Notes under the pieces: model-generated
What the model saw: the letters and a program-made list of their open reading frames with translations, nothing else
The model's database searches: none
What the model was told of the DNA's origin: nothing
Part shown: piece after piece, positions 1-5,531 of the stretch
Layout of the letters: each line of letters starts with the position of its first letter
How positions within the stretch are numbered: the stretch's first letter is position 1
Assembly: GCA_007129775.1 (NCBI GenBank)
Contig: SKUV01000396.1
Coordinates: forward strand, 1 to 13,115
Origin: Paracoccaceae bacterium
Lineage (GTDB): Bacteria > Pseudomonadota > Alphaproteobacteria > Rhodobacterales > Rhodobacteraceae
Length of the DNA stretch: 13,115 bases
Direction: 5' to 3'
Position numbers and translations under genes: made by a program

Positions 1-462
1 CCCGGCGTCGCCGCCGGGGTCATCGCCGACGGTGTGCATGTGGCGCCCGAGGCGCTGCGCATCGCGCTGGCGGCGAAACGCGCGACCGAGGCGCGCGGCG
101 CCGGGGCGGAAGGTGCGGGCGCGGGCCTCTTTCTCGTGACCGATGCCATGGCCGTGGCCGGCAGCGATCTGACGGAATTCAGCCATCAGGGCCGGCGCAT
201 CCTGCGCCGCGACGGCCGGCTGACCCTGCCCGACGGCACCCTGGCCGGGGCCGATTGCACCCTGCCCGGCGCGGTGGCACATCTGGTAGGCCTCGGCCTC
301 GGGCTGGCCGAGGCGCTGGCCATGGCCACCGCCCGGCCCGCCCGGCTGGTCGGTGCGGCTGACCGAGGCCATCTGCGCCCCGGCGCGCGGGCCGATCTGG
401 TCCATCTCGACCCGGGGCTCGCGCTTTCCGGGGTCTGGCGCGACGGGGCCCGGCTGGTCTGA
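1..462 (+). CDS. nagA: N-acetylglucosamine-6-phosphate deacetylase, C-terminal part (5' truncated by window edge)
   Basis: NagA hydrolyses N-acetylglucosamine-6-phosphate to glucosamine-6-phosphate and acetate in the cytoplasm, in amino-sugar use and cell-wall recycling. The frame is open from base 1 and starts mid-protein with VIADGVHVAPE, the family's conserved ADG(I/V)H segment. It continues through LFLVTDAM, where D48 of the fragment matches the catalytic aspartate of the amidohydrolase barrel. Next come the glycine-rich LPDGTLAGADCTLPGAV segment that precedes the last barrel helix, the MATARPARLVG helix, and the closing GHLRPGARADLVHLD beta-sandwich return. About 153 residues are present of the usual 370-390, so roughly 60% lies to the left. 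It ends at TGA 460-462. The next gene on this strand starts 252 bp later, so the two are probably not tightly coupled. The family assignment is firm; only the missing N-terminus is unknown. Confidence 0.93.
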   Translation, partial: PGVAAGVIADGVHVAPEALRIALAAKRATEARGAGAEGAGAGLFLVTDAMAVAGSDLTEFSHQGRRILRRDGRLTLPDGTLAGADCTLPGAVAHLVGLGLGLAEALAMATARPARLVGAADRGHLRPGARADLVHLDPGLALSGVWRDGARLV

Positions 463-498
463 ACGGCAGGGACAGGCGCCCTCGTCGGGTCACCCCCC

Positions 499-590
499 CG
501 GAACAAGCGCCGGAACAAGCGCCGGAACAAGCTCCGGAACAAGCTCCGGGCAAGCTCCGGGCAAGATCCGGGCAAGCTCCGGGAACTGAA
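499..590. repeat. 12-bp/11-bp tandem repeat array downstream of nagA
   Basis: Four 12-bp units run head to tail: CGGAACAAGCGC twice (499-522), then CGGAACAAGCTC twice (523-546). Three 11-bp units of type CGGGCAAGCTC follow (547-579, the middle one with A for C), then a degenerate eighth unit to 590. Neighbouring units are more alike than distant ones, as expected from stepwise duplication by slippage. The array begins 36 bases after the nagA stop and lies outside any supported gene. The change from 12- to 11-bp periodicity destroys any continuous reading frame, so a coding role is unlikely. Confidence 0.9.
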
Positions 591-628
591 TCCGCCCTGC
601 GACGTTTCACAAAGGCATGTGTTGCGCG

Positions 629-681
629 TGAGGCCGCATCTTGCAACGATGGGCCGGCAGGTTGCCGGCCGGGCGGCCTTG
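629..681 (+). promoter_or_regulatory. two-tier stem-loop in the leader of the caspase-like gene
   Basis: An inner perfect 8-bp stem, GGCCGGCA (652-659) with TGCCGGCC (663-670), closes a 3-base GGT loop. An outer perfect 7-bp stem pairs AGGCCGC (631-637) with GCGGCCT (673-679), and two G-U wobbles could extend it to 629/681. A 14-base internal loop on the 5' side separates the stems. The structure ends about 20 bases before the purine-rich ribosome binding site of the next gene. No T tract follows, so it does not look like an intrinsic terminator. It could act as a leader structure or mRNA stabiliser, but the function is unknown. Confidence 0.5.
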
Positions 682-714
682 CAGGGCACTGACGCCGGAT
701 CGGGGGGAATGACG

Positions 715-2592
715 ATGCAATCCAGATGGCTTCTGTCCATGGCGCTGCCGCTGCTGGCGCTGCCGGGGCTTGCGCAGCCGGCAGGGGCCGGAGGGCTTGC
801 TCTGATCATCGCCAACGAAGGTCATGCGCATCTGGACGACAACGATGCCGCCGGCATCCTGCTGTCGCTGGAGGCCGATCTGGCCGCCGCGGGCTTCGAG
901 GTCGAGATGGCGGCCGATGCCACGGCCGGCACGCTGCTGGAACTTCTGTCCGGCGCCGCCGAACGGCTGGAGGAGGAACAGCTGGAGCGGATCGTCATCC
1001 TCCATGGCGGCTATGCGGTGCACGGCGCCGGCGGCAACTGGCTGCTGGGCAGCGACGCCCGGCGCCCGACGCTGGCCAATGTGGATGCAGGCTCGGTCCG
1101 GCTGGATACGTTGCTGACCGTTGCGGGGCTGGTGCAAGGCGGGGCGCTGGTGGCGCTGGCCGATCTGGGCCTACCCGAGCGACCCGCGGCCGGGCTGAGC
1201 GCGGGGCTGCCCGATGCCGTCACCGTGCCGCAGGGGGTGAGCCTTCTGCGCGGCGATCCGGCGGATTACCCCGCCTTCTTCGCCGCACTGCTGGAGCCGG
1301 GCACGACCCTGCGCGCGGCCGCCACAGAGCTTGAATCGCTGCGCATCGACGGCTTCGACCCGCCCTATCTGCCCTTCCTTCCGGCCCCGCTTGCCGAGGT
1401 CGATCCGGACGCGGAACCGGAGGCGCCCGAGGCCGACCCGGACCTCGCCGCATGGGAGGCGGCCGAGGCTGAGGACAGCGCCGAGGCTTATCGCGGCTAT
1501 CTCGCCGCCTATCCCGAGGGCGCGTTCACCGAGGCCGCCCGCGCCGCGATTGACCGGCTGGAGCCCGACCCGGAGGCGGTGGAGGCGGCGCTGGGCCTGA
1601 GCCGCGATGCGCGGCGCGCGATTCAGCGAGACCTGACCGAGCTTGGCCAGAACACCCGCGGTATCGACGGCATCTTCGGCCCCGGCACCCGCAACGCGAT
1701 CCGCCAATGGCAGGCCGGCGCCGGCCTGCCGGAGACGGGGTTTCTTGACGCCACCCAGATCGCGCTCCTGGCCGACGCGGCCGCCGAATCGGTCGCCGCG
1801 CGCGAACGGGCCGACCGCGCCTTCTGGACCGCCACGGGCGAGGCCGGCGACGAGGCCGGGCTGCGCGCCTATCTCGCACGCTATCCGCAAGGGCTTTTCG
1901 CCGATGTGGCCCGTGCCCGCATCGCAGCCATCGAAGAGGCGCGCGAGCAGGAGCGCGCCGAGGCCGAGCGTCGCCGCGACCGCGCCGCATGGGACACCGC
2001 GTCGCGCCGCGACACGACGCAGGCCTACCGCGCCTATCTGGCGGAGTTTCCGCGCGGCGAGTTCGCCGCGCTCGCGCAGGACCGTATCGACGCGATCGAG
2101 CGGCCCGCGCGGGACGAACGCGCATGGCAGACCGCCCGTGCCGAGGACAGCATCGCCGCCTATCGCGCCTATCTGGCCGACTTCCCCGACGGCGCCCATG
2201 CCGCGCGGGCCCGCGCCCGGATCGCCGCGCTGGAAGAGGCCGCCGGCGGGCCCGAGGCCGAGGCATGGGCAAGGGCGGAACAGCAGGACACGGCCGACGC
2301 CTATCGCGCCTATCTCGAACGCCACCCCGAGGGGCCCAATGCCGAGACGGCCCGCGCGCGCATCGCGCAGATCGAGGCGCGGGCGAACGAGTCCGATCTC
2401 GGGCTGCCGGGCATCGCAAGGGTGCTGATCCAGCAGCGGCTGGCCGCCGAGGGGTTCGACCCCGGCCGCACTGACGGGCAGTTCACCGACCGCACCCGCA
2501 GCGCCATCGCCGCCTTTCAGGAGGCCCGCGGCCTGCCCTCAACCGGCTATGTGGACCAGCGCACCCTCGTCGCGCTCGCCGTCCCGTTCTGA
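715..2592 (+). CDS. secreted caspase-like (peptidase C14 type) protein with five repeats and two peptidoglycan-binding domains; catalytic cysteine absent
   Basis: Predicted envelope protein of 625 residues. Residues 1-26 form a Sec-type signal peptide (basic start, LLSMALPLLALPGLAQ core). Residues 28-200 resemble a caspase fold: LALIIAN strand, DDNDA helix start, AAGFEVEMAADA, then ILHGGYAVHG near the expected histidine. The strand that should end in the catalytic LDAC reads ALVALADLG. No cysteine occurs in the whole protein, so it cannot be a cysteine protease. Five repeats of the form AW..A...D...AYRAYL..xPxG.....AR.RI..IE start near residues 245, 367, 423, 469 and 516. A PG_binding_1 domain (295-355, IDGIFGPGTRNAIRQWQ) sits between repeats 1 and 2. 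A second closes the protein (562-625, TDGQFTDRTRSAIAAFQ). ATG 715 was chosen because GGGGGGA (702-708) lies 6 bases upstream; ATG 709 is the alternative. Binding peptidoglycan in the periplasm is inferred; a scaffold or sensing role is a guess. Confidence 0.85.
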   Translation: MQSRWLLSMALPLLALPGLAQPAGAGGLALIIANEGHAHLDDNDAAGILLSLEADLAAAGFEVEMAADATAGTLLELLSGAAERLEEEQLERIVILHGGYAVHGAGGNWLLGSDARRPTLANVDAGSVRLDTLLTVAGLVQGGALVALADLGLPERPAAGLSAGLPDAVTVPQGVSLLRGDPADYPAFFAALLEPGTTLRAAATELESLRIDGFDPPYLPFLPAPLAEVDPDAEPEAPEADPDLAAWEAAEAEDSAEAYRGYLAAYPEGAFTEAARAAIDRLEPDPEAVEAALGLSRDARRAIQRDLTELGQNTRGIDGIFGPGTRNAIRQWQAGAGLPETGFLDATQIALLADAAAESVAARERADRAFWTATGEAGDEAGLRAYLARYPQGLFADVARARIAAIEEAREQERAEAERRRDRAAWDTASRRDTTQAYRAYLAEFPRGEFAALAQDRIDAIERPARDERAWQTARAEDSIAAYRAYLADFPDGAHAARARARIAALEEAAGGPEAEAWARAEQQDTADAYRAYLERHPEGPNAETARARIAQIEARANESDLGLPGIARVLIQQRLAAEGFDPGRTDGQFTDRTRSAIAAFQEARGLPSTGYVDQRTLVALAVPF

Positions 2593-2862
2593 ACGGGGGC
2601 CGACCGGACCGGCGCAGCCTCCGAAAGCTTCACAAAGGCCCGTTTCCGCCCGCCCGGTGAATAGCCGCGCAGGCGGCCCGGGCAGCGGCTTGCCGCCCGA
2701 CCGGCCAACCGCCCGGGCGAGGCTCCGTGCGCCGCGCGAGGTCGTCCGGACTTGGCCGGGAAAAACGCCAGCCTTGGGCGTAGCGGGCGGGTATCCGCGG
2801 CCATTCCCGGCCCTCGGGTGGCGCTTCGGTTCGAGTTTGGAAAACGGGACTGGCGGCGAGGG
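2593..2862. other. intergenic region between convergent genes
   Basis: This 270-bp gap lies between the tail-to-tail caspase-like gene and modC. It contains a candidate terminator for modC on the - strand (2761-2781). A quasi-palindrome CCCGTTC-T-GAACGGG (2583-2597) straddles the stop codon of the caspase-like gene, and an imperfect 7-bp hairpin lies at 2680-2698. The 11-bp word TTCACAAAGGC (2629-2639) repeats the copy at 606-616. No supported gene is seen on either strand. Confidence 0.6.
2761..2781 (-). terminator. candidate Rho-independent terminator of modABC
   Basis: Read on the - strand, ACGCC (2781-2777) and GGCGT (2769-2765) form a 5-bp stem around a 7-base loop. The run of T at 2765-2761 follows at once. 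It lies about 80 bases beyond the modC stop, in the expected direction. The stem is short but is the only hairpin in this gap followed by a T tract. Confidence 0.45.
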
Positions 2863-3963
2863 CTATTCCGTCGATCTGCCGCCGTCCGGGGCGCGGGCAA
2901 CGTGGTCGCGGGCGACGGACATGGATTTCAGGATCGCATGGACCGTATCGCCGGGCCGCAGTTCCAGTTGATCGGCGGCGCGCCGGGTGATGCGGGCGAG
3001 GATTTCATGCCCGCCCACCGCCACATGCACCACCACCCCCGGCCCCTGGCCGGGCGCGATCCGGGTGATCCGGCCTTCAAGGATGTTCTGCGCCGACAGC
3101 CCCTCGGGACGGTCGCGCGACAGGATCACGTCATGGGCCATGATCCGCACCCGCACGCGGGTTCCCGGCTCGCCCGCGACCGTGGGCAGAAAGAGCGGCC
3201 CAGTGGGCGCGTCGAGCCGGCTCAGACCATCGGGCAGATGCTCTGCCACGGTGGCGGGCAGCATCACCGCCAGTTCCCGGATACCCATGGCGCGCAAGGC
3301 CTCGGCATCGGCCATCACCTCGGCCGTGGTGCCTGCGCGCACCACGGCGCCCTGGGCGATCACCACCATGCGGTCGGCCAGAAGCTGCGCCTCGTTCACG
3401 TCATGGGTGACGAGCACCACAGGCATCTTAAGGTGGGCGCGCAGCGCGATGATCTCGGCATGGAGCCGCTCGCGCGTGGCCCGGTCCACCGCCGAGAACG
3501 GCTCGTCGAGCAAAAGCGCCTGCGGGCGCCGGGCCAGCGCGCGGGCCAGCGCCACGCGCTGCTGCTGGCCGCCGGACAATTGCGCGGGCCTGCGCCCGCC
3601 CAGCCCGTGCAGATTGACCAGATCGAGGATGCGCGCGGCCTCGGCCGCGTCAGCCCGCTCCATCGCGGCCATGACATTCTGCGTCGCATTCATATGCGGA
3701 AAGAGCGCATAGGTCTGAAACACCAGCCCCACGCGGCGGCGGTGGGCGGGCAGGTTGACCCGCGCGGCGGTGTCGAGCCATGCGCGCCCTGCCACCCGCA
3801 CGCGCGCCTGCGCCGGCGTCCAGAGCCCTGCGATGGTGCGCAGAAGCGTGGTCTTGCCCGAGCCCGAATGCCCCACCAGCGCCAGCAACTCCCCCGGCTC
3901 CACCCGGAAATCGACATGGAGCGGAATGGGCGCCTCGGCACGCGCCATCACCTCCAGCGCCAT
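2863..3963 (-). CDS. modC: molybdate ABC transporter ATP-binding protein ModC
   Basis: ModC is the ATPase that drives molybdate (or tungstate) import through the ModB channel. It has 366 residues, a normal length. The nucleotide-binding domain shows Walker A GHSGSGKT (31-38), the Q-loop glutamine (Q83 in VFQTYALFP), the signature LSGGQQQR (129-136), Walker B LLLDEP with D153/E154, and the switch histidine H187 in VLVTHD. The C-terminal third carries the regulatory Mop-like domain (about 288-354, NILEGRITRIAPG... to HAILKSMSVARDHV) that binds oxyanion in ModC proteins and separates them from other importer ATPases. ATG 3963 shares one base with the modB stop (TGATG), so the two are translationally coupled. 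It is the last gene of modABC, and a candidate terminator follows. The assignment is secure; molybdate versus tungstate preference cannot be read from the sequence. Confidence 0.96.
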   Translation of the reverse strand: MALEVMARAEAPIPLHVDFRVEPGELLALVGHSGSGKTTLLRTIAGLWTPAQARVRVAGRAWLDTAARVNLPAHRRRVGLVFQTYALFPHMNATQNVMAAMERADAAEAARILDLVNLHGLGGRRPAQLSGGQQQRVALARALARRPQALLLDEPFSAVDRATRERLHAEIIALRAHLKMPVVLVTHDVNEAQLLADRMVVIAQGAVVRAGTTAEVMADAEALRAMGIRELAVMLPATVAEHLPDGLSRLDAPTGPLFLPTVAGEPGTRVRVRIMAHDVILSRDRPEGLSAQNILEGRITRIAPGQGPGVVVHVAVGGHEILARITRRAADQLELRPGDTVHAILKSMSVARDHVARAPDGGRSTE

Positions 3964-4631
3964 CAGGACAGCCTTCGGCCGACGCGGGCCGACAGCGCGA
4001 AGGTGACGGCGATGGTGAAAAGCGATATCGCCACCAGCACCGCCGACATCACCGCGGCGGCCTCGGTATCGAAGGCCTGCACCCGGTCATAGATGGCGAT
4101 CGCGATGGTGCGGGTTTCGCCCGGGATCGACCCGCCGACCATCAGCACGATGCCGAATTCGCCCAGCGTATGGGCGAAACTCAGCACCATCGCGGTGACC
4201 ACCCCGGGCCATGCCAGCGGCAGTTCCACCTTCCACAGCGCCCGCCACGGCGACATTCCGCAACAGGCGGCGGCCTCGCGCACTTCTGCCGGGATCGCCT
4301 GAAACCCGCGCTGGGCGGGCAGGACGGCGAAGGGCAGGTTGAAGAGCAGCGAGGCCAGCACCAGCCCCTCGAAGGAAAACACAAGCTGCTGGCCGAAGAG
4401 GCCGGCCCATGCCTGCCCCACTGGCGAATTGCGCCCGAAAGTCACCAGAAGGTAGAACCCCAGCACCGTGGGCGGCAGAACGAGCGGCAGCATCACCAGC
4501 GCCTCGATCAAGGCCTTGCCGCGGAACTGCCGGTAGGCAAGGAACCGGCCCAGCAGGATCGACACCGGCAGCAGGATCGCCACCGTCCATGCCGCAAGCC
4601 TGAGCGACAGCTCCAGCGCGGTCCAGTCCAC
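3963..4631 (-). CDS. modB: molybdate ABC transporter permease ModB
   Basis: ModB is the inner-membrane permease of the molybdate importer and forms the channel as a homodimer. The 222-residue chain has about five hydrophobic segments, near residues 10-30, 44-64, 84-106, 142-164 and 192-214. The cytoplasmic EAA coupling loop that docks on ModC is visible as EVREAAACCGMSPWRALWK (116-134), followed by VELPLAWPG. LPLVLPPTVLGFYLL (48-62) and LGEFGIVLMVGG (156-167) are typical ModB/CysT-family segments. The start is GTG 4631, three bases after the modA TAG stop, with a purine-rich GGGGGAA as ribosome binding site inside the end of modA. It overlaps modC by one base. The tight A-B-C order shows a single transcript. 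Confident. Confidence 0.96.
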   Translation of the reverse strand: MDWTALELSLRLAAWTVAILLPVSILLGRFLAYRQFRGKALIEALVMLPLVLPPTVLGFYLLVTFGRNSPVGQAWAGLFGQQLVFSFEGLVLASLLFNLPFAVLPAQRGFQAIPAEVREAAACCGMSPWRALWKVELPLAWPGVVTAMVLSFAHTLGEFGIVLMVGGSIPGETRTIAIAIYDRVQAFDTEAAAVMSAVLVAISLFTIAVTFALSARVGRRLS

Positions 4632-4634
4632 GCC

Positions 4635-5423
4635 CTATTCCCCCGGCAGCGCGAAGCCGTAGCGCGCCATGATCGCGCGTGCCCCGGGCTGCATCATGTA
4701 GCCATAGAATGCCTCGGCCACGGGGCCTGCATCGTTCAGCAGCGCCATGCGCTGGCGCAGCGGCGCGTGCCAATCCTCGGGGATCAGTGCATGGCTGCCG
4801 CGGCCGCCGACCTGCGGGGCCAGCGCCAGCGACCAGGCGATGATCCCGCCCTCGGCATTGCCCGACAGCGCGAAGGCAGCGGCCTGGCTGACATTCTCGC
4901 CCAGCACCAGAAACGGCTGCAGATCGTCCCAGAGGCCCGCGGTGATCAGCGCCTCGCGCGCACGCATCCCGTAAGGGGCATGTTCGGGATTGGCGATGGC
5001 GAAGCGCGAGATGCGGCCCTCGGCCAGCAATGCGGCAAGATCGTCGAGGCCCGGGTCGGGCGTCAGCGCCGAGCCGTGCGGAACCATGATCACCAGCCGC
5101 CCGATGGCGTAAAGCGTGCCTTCATCGCGCGTCAGGCCCTCGGCGTGCAGATCGGCGATGAACTGCTCGTCGGCGGCCATGAAGATCTCGAAGGGGGCGC
5201 CTTCGCGGATCTGGCGGGCGAAATTGCCGGTGGAGCCCATCGACAGCCGCACCCGCATCCCGGTTTCGGCCTCGAAAGCCGCCGCGATCTCTTCGACCGC
5301 GAATTGCAGATCCGATGCCGCGGCCACGACCGGCGCGGCCTGTTGTGCCGAAGGGGCAGAGGCGGACAGGATCAGCGCGGCCAAGGCCCCGATGATGTGC
5401 CGACGGCTGGATTGTGACGACAT
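4635..5423 (-). CDS. modA: periplasmic molybdate-binding protein ModA
   Basis: ModA captures molybdate in the periplasm and delivers it to ModB/ModC. The protein has 262 residues. An export signal occupies about 1-26, with twin arginines (SSRRHIIGALAALIL) and a likely cleavage after SAPSA. There is no lipobox cysteine, so it should be a soluble periplasmic protein. The mature part opens with PVVAAASDLQFAVEEIAAAF, the family hallmark. S37 (AASDL) and S64 (SMGSTGNF) are 27 residues apart, the same spacing as the two oxyanion-binding serines of E. coli ModA. The ATG at 5423 was chosen because GGGAG lies about 7 bases upstream and the signal peptide begins there. An in-frame start at 5480 would put a basic extension before the signal and read through the operator palindrome. 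The gap to hutU upstream is 108 bp, with its own regulatory site. Confidence 0.95.
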   Translation of the reverse strand: MSSQSSRRHIIGALAALILSASAPSAQQAAPVVAAASDLQFAVEEIAAAFEAETGMRVRLSMGSTGNFARQIREGAPFEIFMAADEQFIADLHAEGLTRDEGTLYAIGRLVIMVPHGSALTPDPGLDDLAALLAEGRISRFAIANPEHAPYGMRAREALITAGLWDDLQPFLVLGENVSQAAAFALSGNAEGGIIAWSLALAPQVGGRGSHALIPEDWHAPLRQRMALLNDAGPVAEAFYGYMMQPGARAIMARYGFALPGE

Positions 5424-5435
5424 GCCCGGCTCCCG

Positions 5436-5459
5436 CGATGTGTTTGCACGAACATATCG
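5436..5459. promoter_or_regulatory. candidate Mo-box (ModE/MopA/MopB-type operator) of modABC
   Basis: On the + strand CGATGTGTT (5436-5444) and AACATATCG (5451-5459) form an inverted repeat with 8 of 9 arm positions complementary and a 6-base spacer. The known ModE-type Mo-box has the same design, CG.TATAT-like arms around a short spacer. The site ends 12 bases before the modA start. Upstream on the - strand, TTGTGG (5482-5477) and GATATG (5458-5453), 18 bases apart, may be a weak promoter whose -10 falls inside the operator. Molybdate-dependent repression is inferred; no modE or mop gene is in the window. Confidence 0.5.
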
Positions 5460-5507
5460 CCGATGCCGGGCGCTGCCCACAAGCTTTTTCTGCGCTTGGC
5501 CTTTTCC

Positions 5508-5525
5508 GCGCCGGAAGGAAGGCGC
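5508..5525 (-). terminator. weak hairpin after hutU
   Basis: GCGCC (5508-5512) and GGCGC (5521-5525) form a 5-bp stem with an 8-base loop, 7 bases past the hutU stop. On the - strand it is followed by GGAAAAGG, with no T tract. It could weakly attenuate transcription from hut into mod or stabilise the hut mRNA end, but it is not a convincing intrinsic terminator. Confidence 0.2.
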
Positions 5526-5531
5526 CGGCCT

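Noticed and set aside
499..590. CRISPR array
   Set aside because: Units are 11-12 bp and directly abutting, with no spacers and no cas genes nearby.
619..714. Upstream start for the caspase-like gene at 619
   Set aside because: It would place an Arg-rich stretch before a clear signal peptide and translate the stem-loop. The purine-rich site at 702-708 points to 715 or 709.
3780..5417. 545-codon open frame on the + strand opposite modA/modB
   Set aside because: It crosses the boundaries of several genes that fit well-known families and has no domain signal of its own.
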